Below the pieces are notes generated by a model that saw only the letters and a list, made by a program, of their open reading frames with translations, ran no database searches and was not told where the DNA came from. Shown piece by piece: positions 53,513 to 61,499 of a stretch of 64,000 nucleotides of DNA (within the stretch, counting starts at the first letter, position 1; each line of letters opens with the position of its first letter). A program made the position numbers and the translations under genes. The stretch is from CAUZIZ01 sp965222655 (GTDB taxonomy: Bacteria; Acidobacteriota; UBA6911; RPQK01; JAJDTT01), in assembly GCA_965222655.1 (NCBI GenBank), contig CBDCUP010000018.1, positions 372,001-436,000 on the forward strand, in the 5' to 3' direction.

Positions 53513-54157
53513 ATGGGTAGAACAGTCGCGGAGTCCTGGACAACAGCGTCGGTTGCGGCTGGAGCCAGCCTGACCGAGAATCGGGTCATTAATCGGAACT
53601 ACCTCAATGTCACCAAGGTGAAGGTGGTCCCATCGCTAACCGGCCAGACATCCAAGTTCCAAATCTATAAAAAAGATACCCATGTCATCGCTGATATCGC
53701 CTACTCAAGCGGGGACTTTGCAGGGACATTCTATGACCCGGAAGAGCTGGACGGGGGAGTCTCGACGGAGCGGAACGGGGGATTCGTTGCAAACTACGAA
53801 GACCTCGATGCCAGCGGCGAGTTGCACACGAAGGTCTGGAACGATGACAGCCAGGCGAAGACCTACACTATCACGGTCGAATACGAGCCGCACCCTGTCA
53901 GCCTGACGGGCACAGCCACCTGGGACCCGGCATCCCTGGCCGATGGGGCTTCCGAGAGCAAGGCGGTCACGGTAACCGGCGCCACGGTACTCAACAGCAC
54001 GGCCTCGGCAGGCCTTTCTTCCATCACCGCGACCGGGTGGCAGATCAGCGCCAATGTTACTGCGGCCGACACGGTGACGGTGACCATTACCAACCACACA
54101 GGCGGCGTTGTGGACCTGGCGAGCGGAACCGTCAGGGCGCACGTCTGGCAGGAGTAG
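53513..54157 (+). CDS. Phage-like structural protein
   Basis: 214 residues, rich in Thr, Ser, Val and Gly, with beta-strand pattern throughout (NRNYLNVTKVKVVPSLTGQT; TYTITVEYEPHPVSLTGTAT), as in phage tail, fibre or decoration proteins. No cysteine and no signal peptide. A segment WDPASLADGASESKAVTVTG recalls putative tail proteins of Siphoviridae. The ATG follows GGAAGG. Confidence 0.6.
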   Translation: MGRTVAESWTTASVAAGASLTENRVINRNYLNVTKVKVVPSLTGQTSKFQIYKKDTHVIADIAYSSGDFAGTFYDPEELDGGVSTERNGGFVANYEDLDASGELHTKVWNDDSQAKTYTITVEYEPHPVSLTGTATWDPASLADGASESKAVTVTGATVLNSTASAGLSSITATGWQISANVTAADTVTVTITNHTGGVVDLASGTVRAHVWQE

Positions 54158-54179
54158 GCGTAACAGAGGAGCATGTACC

Positions 54180-54674
54180 ATGAACTACCTGAAGCTAGCT
54201 ACACCGATTGATGCTGCGCTGATCGACCCCAGCTACAAGGGGTCTCTGGTGGACGGCGTTCGGATTATCGAGGTTTCGAGAATCCGGATGGACCGGGCGG
54301 AAATCTCTATCCAGCTGGGGCTTGTGAACGAGGAAGGTGGTGAGGCGGTTGGCTTCATACCGATCCAGGGCGATAGCATCGTCGCCTCCGGACCTCCTTT
54401 CGAAGCGGTTGCTGCCGAGCTCCTATTGCCCGTGCTGAACAATTCGTTCGACTTGGTTCAGGCGGTCACGGCAGCTCGCTCAGCGGCCGAGGATGAGAAG
54501 ATCGCTGCAGTAGTAGATCGCAACGCGGCGATTGAAGCCGAGAACGTGACGCGAGCAGCGGAGGACCCACCACTACCCCCAATCCCGCTGAATCCGATTC
54601 CCCCGAAGAGGCATTTTGATCTGACCGGTGAGAAGCAGATCGACCTGAAGACACTGGCGATAGGCAAGCCCTAG
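54180..54674 (+). CDS. Phage-like protein, MNYLKL paralogue 2
   Basis: 164 residues. Second copy of the MNYLKL family, with SLVDGVRIIEVSRIRMDRAE, GEAVGFIPIQGDSIVAS and the helical tail (VTAARSAAEDEKIAAVVDRN) followed by a proline-rich stretch. The ATG is at 54180, after GAGGAGC. Its stop TAG is directly followed by the next ATG (54675), so these genes are tightly packed. Confidence 0.6.
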   Translation: MNYLKLATPIDAALIDPSYKGSLVDGVRIIEVSRIRMDRAEISIQLGLVNEEGGEAVGFIPIQGDSIVASGPPFEAVAAELLLPVLNNSFDLVQAVTAARSAAEDEKIAAVVDRNAAIEAENVTRAAEDPPLPPIPLNPIPPKRHFDLTGEKQIDLKTLAIGKP

Positions 54675-54758
54675 ATGCGGCGCCTCTCGACATCCGGACG
54701 ACTGGCATTGGTGATATTCCTAGCGATGGTGATTGCGATCGCGGCTTGGTGTAGGTGA
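54675..54758 (+). CDS. Very small membrane peptide
   Basis: 27-residue frame beginning immediately after the preceding stop: a basic start (MRRLSTSGR) and one hydrophobic segment (LALVIFLAMVIAIAAW) that could span the membrane. It ends 4 bases before the next ATG. Size and place fit a small holin- or spanin-associated peptide, but no homology is visible. The strict packing is the only support that it is translated. Confidence 0.4.
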   Translation: MRRLSTSGRLALVIFLAMVIAIAAWCR

Positions 54759-54762
54759 AGAC

Positions 54763-55080
54763 ATGGTGACGAAGTTGAAGGAAAACCAGACAGTAATCAT
54801 CACTGCACTGATTAGCATGATCGTCACCGGAGGAGCGTTCTGGCTGCTGCTAGGCAAAGAGGTGATGACCCGCGGGGAGATCGTCGAGGTCGTCAAGACC
54901 ACATCACCATACGCGGTGGACCGCAAACAGATCTTCTCGATCTTGGACCGTCAGACCCGGATCATCGAGCGGCTCGAGGCCCAATCCCGTTACACGGAGG
55001 GGGCTATCTCGGGTATTACGGCACAGCTGGATGCAATCCAGTCACGGCTGGCTGGGGTGGAGGGCCGAGTGTTTAAGTAG
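54763..55080 (+). CDS. Phage-like membrane-anchored coiled-coil protein
   Basis: 105 residues with an N-terminal membrane span (TVIITALISMIVTGGAFWLLL) and a coiled-coil-like second half (RKQIFSILDRQTRIIERLEA; GAISGITAQLDAIQSRLAG). Such small single-span proteins with a helical soluble part are often lysis accessory proteins (spanin or Rz-like). The ATG at 54763 follows AGGTGAAG. The stop is directly followed by an IS91-like end and a MITE. Confidence 0.55.
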   Translation: MVTKLKENQTVIITALISMIVTGGAFWLLLGKEVMTRGEIVEVVKTTSPYAVDRKQIFSILDRQTRIIERLEAQSRYTEGAISGITAQLDAIQSRLAGVEGRVFK

Positions 55081-55114
55081 GCACTTCGTGCCGACGGCCA
55101 AGGCCGTAAAAGAG
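55079..55114 (+). mobile_element. IS91-end-like double hairpin
   Basis: AGGCACTTCGTGCC, then GACGGCC-AA-GGCCGT, then AAAAG. The complement of 62939-62973, the end of the IS91 element next to thyX, reads AGGCACTACGTGCC, GACGGCCCCTGGCCGT and AAAAG. The two match over about 34 bases. This is probably a stranded end of an IS91-type element, from one-ended transposition or loss of the rest. Confidence 0.6.
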
Positions 55115-55431
55115 GGTCATCCGGTAAATGGGGAGGTGGAACGTGGTTCGGCGCTTTCCGGATCCCAAATCTGGTTCCCCGTTCGCTTGTCAATATAGTC
55201 GGCTGCAGTAGCAGGGGCCGTGGGAACTGTGGAAAACTCCGAGCGATATCGAACTGGGCCAGCAAGCCCGTGATACGGAGTTTTCCAAGCGCTGTGCGAA
55301 CGGTGGAAAAACAACTGCGAGCACTTGCCAGTTCTCCTCCAGAACTACTTGTTTTTCCACGGTTTGCATAGTGCGGCAGTTTCCGCGGCCTGCCTTTGAC
55401 TGGCGGCACCTCCCCATTTACCGGATGAACC
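55115..55431 (+). mobile_element. ISL3-derived MITE, copy 2 (317 bp)
   Basis: Inverted ends GGTCATCCGGTAAATGGGGA and TCCCCATTTACCGGATGAAC. Flanked by AAAAGAG at 55108-55114 and 55432-55438 (7 bases exact). The orientation is opposite to copies 1 and 3. The interior carries the same hairpin pairs. It lies between the IS91-like end and the hicA gene, 25 bases from its stop codon. Confidence 0.9.
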
Positions 55432-55455
55432 AAAAGAGTTGTCGTCAAGCGGCTT

Positions 55456-55689
55456 TCAGAGCAGGTCGTCTGGAAGGTTGAAGCGGTCCACTATCCTCCC
55501 GATCGCACCCTTAGACAACTCAGTATTCTTACCGTGGAACTTGACTGGGTAGGAACGGGCCGATCCATCAATGTCGGGGTGGTAAATTGTACGATGGCTT
55601 CCCTTGCCCTGCCTGACGAAGAACTCAAAGCGACTGTCGTATTCCTTCAGGAGCTTCTCGAGTTCTCTGTACTTGTGAGGATTAGGCAT
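55456..55689 (-). CDS. hicA: HicA-family toxin (mRNA interferase)
   Basis: 77-residue basic protein. The double-stranded RNA-binding-like fold with catalytic His in GKGSHRTIYHP, as in HicA. It should cut mRNA when free of its antitoxin. The first bases overlap the end of the hicB gene by 8 bp, antitoxin first. A MITE sits 25 bases beyond the stop but leaves the gene whole. Confidence 0.85.
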   Translation of the reverse strand: MPNPHKYRELEKLLKEYDSRFEFFVRQGKGSHRTIYHPDIDGSARSYPVKFHGKNTELSKGAIGRIVDRFNLPDDLL

Positions 55690-56074
55690 CTGCAGAGCGG
55701 AACTGCTTGCCTATCTGTGCGATGACATGTGCTGGAGGTATCGGCATCCCTGAGGCCTTGTATTCCGGCTCCTCTTGTCGGCTGATATCCATGACCTGTT
55801 CTCTCAGCTGGTCTCGGCGAGCATCAGCGAAGCGTTGGAACCAGACTGGATCCGCAGCCTTCCAAATCAGTTCTGGCTGCTCTTTGAACATCGCAAAACT
55901 AATTTGCATTTCGACAAGCTCAACCAACTCTTGGAACGCCTTTTTCGAGGTCTTTCCGTAGCCCCAGATATCCATCTCGAGTGCTACAGCGGCAAAGCAG
56001 CCTTCGTCGTCATCTCGATAGATCAGGACACTCAGACAGATGCCAGATGAGAGTTCTTTCTTTTGGGTACCCAC
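55682..56074 (-). CDS. hicB: HicB-family antitoxin
   Basis: 130 residues. The N-terminal partial RNase H-like fold of HicB is visible (LSVLIYRDDDEGCFAAVALE, then MDIWGYGKTSKKAFQELVEL), followed by a helical C-terminal part that could bind DNA. The start is a GTG at 56074 after GGAGGG. It is the first gene of the pair and is expected to repress its own promoter. Confidence 0.82.
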   Translation of the reverse strand: MGTQKKELSSGICLSVLIYRDDDEGCFAAVALEMDIWGYGKTSKKAFQELVELVEMQISFAMFKEQPELIWKAADPVWFQRFADARRDQLREQVMDISRQEEPEYKASGMPIPPAHVIAQIGKQFRSADA

Positions 56075-56447
56075 GATTCCCTCCAGTTTGGTTAAACCAC
56101 GCAGATACTTAGATGATCGGAATACACGGAAAGTTCTTTAGCAACCTTGCACCTCGCAGACACACGACCATCGATTGCTGAGGAAACAAGGGAGTAGACA
56201 ACGCCGCCAGAACCGCTCACTAGAATCTATATTCTCGTCCAGAAGCTGGACTCTGGTCAAGCGTTAAATACCCCCAACCCGTATATACCCCAGGGTACCC
56301 CCCCTACCCCCGGGGTACCGACCTGGACAGAATTGAGCTGAAAACGTCAACGTACCGCAGTACAATCCCCCATGGTCCGGAGAATTCGGCCACCGACGAG
56401 AGCGCTTCGAGGATTACATTCTCGAGCGCACCCAAGACCACCCCTCC
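56075..56447. other. Gap with a GGTACC-type palindrome, no gene
   Basis: Includes GGTACCCC...GGGGTACC near 56294-56319. The hicBA promoter should lie at its left end. No coding sequence is convincing before 56448; the frame of the next gene continues upstream for about 25 codons (ERFEDYILERTQDHPSVVP) without an ATG. Confidence 0.5.
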
Positions 56448-56693
56448 GTGGTTCCAATGATTGTGTTGCGGCAGGGTAAGGTCAGCTTTCGCCTCGTCTG
56501 CAAGGAGACCCTCAACAACAGCAGCTTCTCTTCTTGGTTCGACGAAGCGAGCCTGCACGGCGGGCCCGGCATGCTGCGCCTGGACCATGAGATTGTCGTG
56601 TGTCTTGGGGAGTTGGAAGAATACCGACGCAGCGGGCACTCCGTTCGCGAGTTGCTCCGACGCGAGAAAGAGGACGGCGATCACAGGCCCTAG
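56448..56693 (+). CDS. Hypothetical protein, IS-interrupted neighbourhood
   Basis: 81 residues from a GTG at 56448, perhaps longer at the front. The C-terminal LRLDHEIVVCLGELEEYRRS recurs in LELDHKIVVCLEGE just beyond the ISNCY-like element (58383-58430), so two related small genes may have stood side by side before the IS came in. The frame ends next to the IS target CTAG. Family unknown. Confidence 0.45.
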   Translation: MVPMIVLRQGKVSFRLVCKETLNNSSFSSWFDEASLHGGPGMLRLDHEIVVCLGELEEYRRSGHSVRELLRREKEDGDHRP

Positions 56694-56697
56694 CTAG

Positions 56698-58374
56698 TGC
56701 CCGTCCGGAAATCCGTAAGTAATTGATAAGGAAGGGGAAAGAGGGCTTTTTCAAGCTCCGAAATTGTCAGGGTCGTTTGCTAGACTATCTGGTGTAAACA
56801 ATTAGACTGAAACGACTTAGGACGATTTCAGGAGTTCGAAGATGCGTCAAAAGCGTGAAAAACAACGCCCTCTTTCCCCACCATGGCCCGATCACCAACT
56901 GGCCCATGAATTGAAGGTGATCTCGCGCATCCTGGACGACAATCCCCAGACGCTGGAGCTGATAGTACAAGATCTCTCTGACAGGGTCGATTCCAGTGTC
57001 GGCGCCCCCGGTTTGACGGCCGAGCAGGTGCTGCGTTGTGCCGTCATCAAACAGCTGCATCAGTTCAGCTATCGCAAGCTGGAGTTTCATCTGGTGGATT
57101 CGCAAAGCTGTCAGAGGTTCTGTCGCTTGCCCTATGGGGCGTCGATCAGCAAAGCCACCCTGGCGGAGAACCTGGGGAAGATTGAGCCGGGGACATGGAA
57201 GGCGATCAACGACCACTTGGTGCGCTGGGCGCAGGCTCGGGGTCTGGAAAAAGGCCAACGGATTCGGGTCGATGCCACGGCGGTCCAGACCAACGTCCAC
57301 TATCCGCTCGACAGTGAGCTGTTGGACGACGGCATTCGAGTCGTCACCCGGTGGCTGGGGCGGCTGCGGGACTGGGAAGGGATCGGCTTCGTCGATCACA
57401 CGCGACGGGCCAAGCGGCGCGTCCTGAACATCCGCAACCGCCGCGGCAAGAAGCGCCTGGAGAGTTACCGCGATCTGATCAAGGTGGCGTCCAAGACGGC
57501 CCACTATGCCGAGCAGGCGCTGGCCGCGTCGGCGCAGTGGAGCGATCCCCTCAGTCTGGCCGGGGCGGCGCAACTGGCCCACTATCTGGAGCTGTTGCAC
57601 CAAGTCATCGAGCAGACTCAACGACGGGTCCTTTCGGGCGAGGCCGTCGCGGCCCAGGAGAAGATCTGTTCCCTCTTCGAAGAGCACACCGATATTATCA
57701 AGAAGAGCCCTCGGGAAACGGTTTTCGGCCACAAAGTGTTTGTCAGCACGGGGGCCTCGTCGCTGATCCTGGATTGTGTGGTGGAACGCGGGAATCCAGC
57801 CGATAGCAACTATGTGCAACCCTTCTTAGAGCGTCATCGACAGCTGTACGGGAAGGTCCCGCGCCAGAGCGCCTGGGATGGCGGTTTTGCCTCGGCGGCC
57901 AACCTGAGCTGGGCCAAAGAGCAGGGGGTACAGGACGTGGCCTTTTCCAAAAAGTGTGGGTTGACGGTCGAGAGCATGGTGCGTTCCAGTTGGGTCTACA
58001 AACAGCTCAAACGCTTCCGGGCCGGGATCGAGGGGTGCATTGGGACCCTCAAGCACACCTTTGGTCTCCACCGCTGTACCTGGAAAGGCTGGCCTCACTT
58101 TCAAAGCTACGTCCATGCCAGCGTCCTGACCTATAACCTGGTCGTCCTGGCCCGACTCCTGTTGTAGTCTTTTGTGGCTGACCGTACTGCCTTGTGGCTC
58201 CGACTCAGGGAGAGGTCTGCGCCGAACCGGTGTTTTTTGGCCCGTGCGCCCTCGCTCGCTCGTCCTCGCTCTGGATCGAGCTGGGTCGAGTCGGTCTGTC
58301 AGCAGTCTCAGGTATAAAAAGTGGTTCCGATTCAACAGATTACAGTTCTGGGAACCCCGGTTTCCGGACGGGCA
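56698..58374 (+). mobile_element. ISNCY/IS1182-like insertion sequence
   Basis: Ends are TGCCCGTCCGGAAATCCG at left and the complement of CCGGTTTCCGGACGGGCA at right, an imperfect inverted repeat. CTAG flanks both sides (56694-56697 and 58375-58378). It holds one transposase gene and separates two similar short coding stretches. Confidence 0.85.
56842..58167 (+). CDS. ISNCY-type DDE transposase
   Basis: 441 residues. The N-terminal domain (LTAEQVLRCAVIKQLHQFSY; YRKLEFHLVDSQSCQRFCRL) is common to IS5/IS1182/ISNCY-type transposases. The first catalytic Asp is likely in IRVDATAVQTNVHYPLDS, the second in SAWDGGFASAANLSWAKEQG, and the Glu in FRAGIEGCIGTLKHTFGLHR. The frame is intact. Exact family is a matter of comparison; ISNCY is my best guess. 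Confidence 0.85.
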   Translation: MRQKREKQRPLSPPWPDHQLAHELKVISRILDDNPQTLELIVQDLSDRVDSSVGAPGLTAEQVLRCAVIKQLHQFSYRKLEFHLVDSQSCQRFCRLPYGASISKATLAENLGKIEPGTWKAINDHLVRWAQARGLEKGQRIRVDATAVQTNVHYPLDSELLDDGIRVVTRWLGRLRDWEGIGFVDHTRRAKRRVLNIRNRRGKKRLESYRDLIKVASKTAHYAEQALAASAQWSDPLSLAGAAQLAHYLELLHQVIEQTQRRVLSGEAVAAQEKICSLFEEHTDIIKKSPRETVFGHKVFVSTGASSLILDCVVERGNPADSNYVQPFLERHRQLYGKVPRQSAWDGGFASAANLSWAKEQGVQDVAFSKKCGLTVESMVRSSWVYKQLKRFRAGIEGCIGTLKHTFGLHRCTWKGWPHFQSYVHASVLTYNLVVLARLLL

Positions 58375-58433
58375 CTAGCTAATGCTCGAGCTAGACCACA
58401 AGATTGTGGTGTGCTTGGAGGGGGAGTAGGCGC

Positions 58434-58640
58434 CTACTCCCCAGCCTCGCCATCATTCTCGAATGAGTCCATCGCCCAGGCCAGGTCTTCCCCAACGGCG
58501 CTGAAGTCGCTGTAGATGGCTCGTGCGTCTGCTGCGTCAGCCTCTGCTTGGGTGTCACAAACAGCATGGGACTCAAACTGGGCGCCTAGGTCGATCAGCC
58601 GCGCTATGCCGGACAGGAAAGACGGTCTGAGGAATATCAT
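58434..58640 (-). CDS. Small hypothetical protein
   Basis: 68 residues, acidic, helical (LIDLGAQFESHAVCDTQAEA; AIYSDFSAVGEDLAWAMDSF), with no known family. AAGGG lies 4 bases before the ATG. It is third in a row of complementary-strand small genes (59257 to 58434), so it may be the tail gene of that operon. Confidence 0.5.
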   Translation of the reverse strand: MIFLRPSFLSGIARLIDLGAQFESHAVCDTQAEADAADARAIYSDFSAVGEDLAWAMDSFENDGEAGE

Positions 58641-58662
58641 TGCACCCTTGGATTAGCCTGTC

Positions 58663-58926
58663 TCAGTCAGTCCCCGGTGCGTCCGAGAGATCGTCTTGAG
58701 CGTGCCAGAAATGACGCATGATCGTGTCTATTTCTCTTTGAGGAATCTCTGTCTGCCCCTCATCGAGGACTAGGTAATACCAGGCATGCTTTCTTTGGCC
58801 AAACGGAATCTCAGGCAATTTGGCTTGCAGGACAAAGACCTTGGTTCCATCGTCGGTCGGTTTTTCTTCGAAGGAGAAGTCGGGAAGGTGCTCTTGCAGT
58901 CGCTCAAGCAGCGTTTCGAGCGTCAT
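58663..58926 (-). CDS. Small protein paired with the HicB-like gene
   Basis: 87 residues (LETLLERLQEHLPDFSFEEK; HAWYYLVLDEGQTEIPQREI). No HicA GSH motif and no known family, but gene order, size and the 23-bp overlap with the upstream gene resemble a toxin-antitoxin pair. The candidate partner could be toxin or accessory. Not a confident toxin call. Confidence 0.5.
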   Translation of the reverse strand: MTLETLLERLQEHLPDFSFEEKPTDDGTKVFVLQAKLPEIPFGQRKHAWYYLVLDEGQTEIPQREIDTIMRHFWHAQDDLSDAPGTD

Positions 58927-59257
58927 AGATCATCGGGTGCAACTTGAACTGGCGGGCATTGATTTCAAGGGGCGGTAGTGGTCCAAGGTACGTAGCCTTA
59001 TCCAACTGATCCCAGTACTTAGCAGGCGCGGGGTGAATAAGTTCGTCGGTCCAATTCTTCTCAATCCCAAACTCCATCTGGCCCTTAACGGCAACGCGGA
59101 GCTTATTGAGCGCGGCTTTTCGATTGGGCGCTTCGCAAAGAATATCGAGGTCAAGGAGATGGGCGGTGCTCACCCTTTCGCTCTTGTAGTCACGCACAAG
59201 AACAGAAAAGGAGCTAGGAAGCTGAAAAGACTCCTTCGGTGGTGGCATGTTTCTCAT
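58904..59257 (-). CDS. HicB-like protein
   Basis: 117 residues. The N-terminal half follows the HicB pattern: FSVLVRDYKSERVSTAHLLD, LDILCEAPNRKAALNKLRVA. The C-terminal half has no HTH that I recognise. The ATG at 59257 follows AGGAGGTG, chosen over 59332. It precedes the 87-residue gene with a 23-bp overlap. A MITE lies about 85 bases upstream of the start, in or near the promoter. Confidence 0.55.
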   Translation of the reverse strand: MRNMPPPKESFQLPSSFSVLVRDYKSERVSTAHLLDLDILCEAPNRKAALNKLRVAVKGQMEFGIEKNWTDELIHPAPAKYWDQLDKATYLGPLPPLEINARQFKLHPMIYDARNAA

Positions 59258-59341
59258 ATCGACACCTCCTGGAAAACACTTGACAGAAGAGTGGATAACG
59301 TCACTATCAACACACGTGTCAATGCGTGTCAAGCATTATTA

Positions 59342-59658
59342 GGTTCATCCGGTAAATGGGGAGGTGCCGCCAGTCAAAGGCAGGCCATGGAAACTGCCGC
59401 ACTATGCAAACCGTGGAAAAACAAGTAGTTCTAGAGGAGAACTGGCAAGTGCTCGCAGTTGTTTTTCCACCGTTCGCACAGCGCTTGGAAAACTCCGTAT
59501 CACGGGCTTGCTGGCCCGGTTCGATGTCGCTCGGAGTTTTCCACAGTTCCCACGGCCTCTGCTACTGCAGCCGACTATATGGACAAGCGAACGGGGAGCA
59601 GATTTGGGATCCGGAAGGTGCCAACCACGTCCCCACCTCCCCATTTACCGGATGACCC
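59342..59658 (-). mobile_element. ISL3-derived MITE, copy 3 (317 bp)
   Basis: Ends GGTTCATCCGGTAAATGGGG and its complement (GGGTCATCC...). Flanked by a perfect 8-bp duplication CATTATTA (59334-59341 and 59659-59666). Nearly identical to copy 1 at 1767-2082, 57 kb away, with only a few single-base changes, so both moved recently. It lies upstream of the HicB-like operon. Confidence 0.93.
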
Positions 59659-59816
59659 CATTATTATTGTACTCCGTTGTGCCTGGTAGTGTGATGATCA
59701 CCAAAATGAGGGGAAGGAAAGGGCACAGTAACGAGATACGAAATCCCATCACTCCGCCCGATGCACCGGCAGCGACGTCAGCTCCCAGCCCGCGGTGCGG
59801 CGTTCGAAGAGGAGGC

Positions 59817-60788
59817 CTATTCCTTGTAGGCAATCAGTTTGTTCCCAAACAGAGTCTTGAAGCTGAGGCTTGCCTTTTTCATGGCCGGGTTCCACCTTGC
59901 CATCGACTTGAACGGGCTTGTCTGACCTGGCAGAAGTGTGGTGTATTCAATCAGCGTGCTATCCGAGGTGATGAAATCGCCGCCCGCCGTTTCATATGAG
60001 ACGACTACCTGAACGTTTTCCAGTGTCCCGGACGAGACGTTCTTCACTTTTCCTTCGGCGACAGCGTATCCATAGTTCTCCTGCCAGCTCCAGTTGAGTA
60101 GCGCGATTTGAGCCCTGTCCCGAGTGTCCTTTTCTAGCTGACTGAGGACGATACTGTTGTGGATGTATCGTTCCTTTTTCTCACCATCCGGAACCAACTT
60201 GAACCAATCACCAGATCGACTCATATACTCGAGTTTCTCGCCTGGGTGAGTCTTCCCGACGACAGAATGATTCTTTCCGGGACCCTTTCGGATATTCACG
60301 ACCGACTTCGCGTAGACGAAATGCTTTCTCGGTGTCGTCGAATCGGGTATCTTCTTTCCGGTGAGTTCCTCTGGTGTCCATACCCGTGGTCCAGATTGGG
60401 ATGGTGTTGTCTTGGATGGCTCCTCGGCGTCCTTCATTCGAGGCGGCAAGATGACCGCAAAAAGGATGATCGCCAGGACAATGGAAGTTAGGCAGCCATA
60501 CGTGAGCAATCCGAACTTCCTTTTCTTAGGGGGAGGAGGCTCGGTGATCCCAAAGCGGCTTGCTACGTACTCTTTTTGCCCTTGATCGAGGCCCTTCCAA
60601 AATCTTCTCTTCTGAGGATCTACCGCCGCTTGATACTTTTCGGAGAACTCCTGCCAAGGATCAGTCTGCACTTCCTCCTTCGCAGGCTCGCCCTCAGTTT
60701 CCGATGGTCTGTCCAAGAACTCGCCACAGTGCCGACACTTGATGGCCTCGTCCTGGATCTCCTCTGCGCAGTATGGGCACTTCTTCAT
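59817..60788 (-). CDS. Zinc-ribbon membrane protein with SH3-like and FxLYD domains
   Basis: 323 residues. An N-terminal zinc ribbon (CPYCAEEIQDEAIKCRHCGE), a helical linker, one membrane span (GLLTYGCLTSIVLAIILFAV), then an SH3b-type domain (YAKSVVNIRKGPGKNHSVVG; GEKLEYMSRSGDWFKLV) and a C-terminal FxLYD-like beta domain (YGYAVAEGKVKNVSSGTLEN). SH3b domains often bind cell wall. Cytoplasmic zinc ribbon with an outside wall-binding part suggests a sensor or anchor. The ATG at 60788 is preferred. A smaller relative lies upstream. Confidence 0.8.
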   Translation of the reverse strand: MKKCPYCAEEIQDEAIKCRHCGEFLDRPSETEGEPAKEEVQTDPWQEFSEKYQAAVDPQKRRFWKGLDQGQKEYVASRFGITEPPPPKKRKFGLLTYGCLTSIVLAIILFAVILPPRMKDAEEPSKTTPSQSGPRVWTPEELTGKKIPDSTTPRKHFVYAKSVVNIRKGPGKNHSVVGKTHPGEKLEYMSRSGDWFKLVPDGEKKERYIHNSIVLSQLEKDTRDRAQIALLNWSWQENYGYAVAEGKVKNVSSGTLENVQVVVSYETAGGDFITSDSTLIEYTTLLPGQTSPFKSMARWNPAMKKASLSFKTLFGNKLIAYKE

Positions 60789-60830
60789 GTGGGAAGATTC
60801 TCGACTCCTGGTTTTAATTCAGATGCTTCC

Positions 60831-61376
60831 TTACTCCAAAGCTATTGCAATCAGGACCACCACAAACGCCAGGATAAGAATGATAATCAGCGGCCTGAGG
60901 CTTGGGACAACATTGGGCTCCGCTTTAAGTTGACGCGTCGGTCGGGATGAGTCTGGCTCGTCTCGGCGTTTCAGCTCCCATTGGGCAAGCTCAAGCGCGC
61001 CTGGCCTGAGACCTGAGGGATTCTCTACCATCCCCTCGAGCTCTTCCTTGGGAAGGCTGGCGTAGCGGCTAGACAATTGATTCCGTTCGCCATCCGCCAG
61101 TGGGGACCCAGTAGGTTCGTCGGTGGGAGTTGGCAAATCACTGCCACAGTGGCGGCATTTCACTGCGCTCCTCTGGATGACCTCAGCGCAGAACGGGCAT
61201 CGCTTGAAGTTGTCTCCGGCCAAGGGTGGTAGGAGAAGAACAATGAGGGCAACGGGTCCGAAAAAGAAACCTACGACAAACCAACCGAAACTACTGCGTC
61301 CTTTGTTTCCGGCAAGAAGCGCTCCCGTTATGGCGAAGCAAATCCAGAGTACAAAGCCGCAGGTGAATACGTCCAT
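60831..61376 (-). CDS. Membrane protein with zinc ribbon between two membrane regions
   Basis: 181 residues: two N-terminal spans (FTCGFVLWICFAITGALLAG; FGWFVVGFFFGPVALIVLLL), a zinc ribbon (CPFCAEVIQRSAVKCRHCGS), a helical region (LPKEELEGMVENPSGLRPGA), and a C-terminal span (PLIIILILAFVVVLIAIALE). The ribbon has the same pattern as its downstream neighbour 42 bases away, so the pair is likely an operon. Function unknown. Confidence 0.75.
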   Translation of the reverse strand: MDVFTCGFVLWICFAITGALLAGNKGRSSFGWFVVGFFFGPVALIVLLLPPLAGDNFKRCPFCAEVIQRSAVKCRHCGSDLPTPTDEPTGSPLADGERNQLSSRYASLPKEELEGMVENPSGLRPGALELAQWELKRRDEPDSSRPTRQLKAEPNVVPSLRPLIIILILAFVVVLIAIALE

Positions 61377-61499
61377 TGCGTCGTCCTACCTGTTGATGAT
61401 TCTACGATTCCCCTGAAAGTAAGTAGATCCGACTACAGAACCCGTTTCTTCTCGAAAAAAAATAGCCGCCCGCCAGTGAGCGGTCTCACCATTCCTGGG

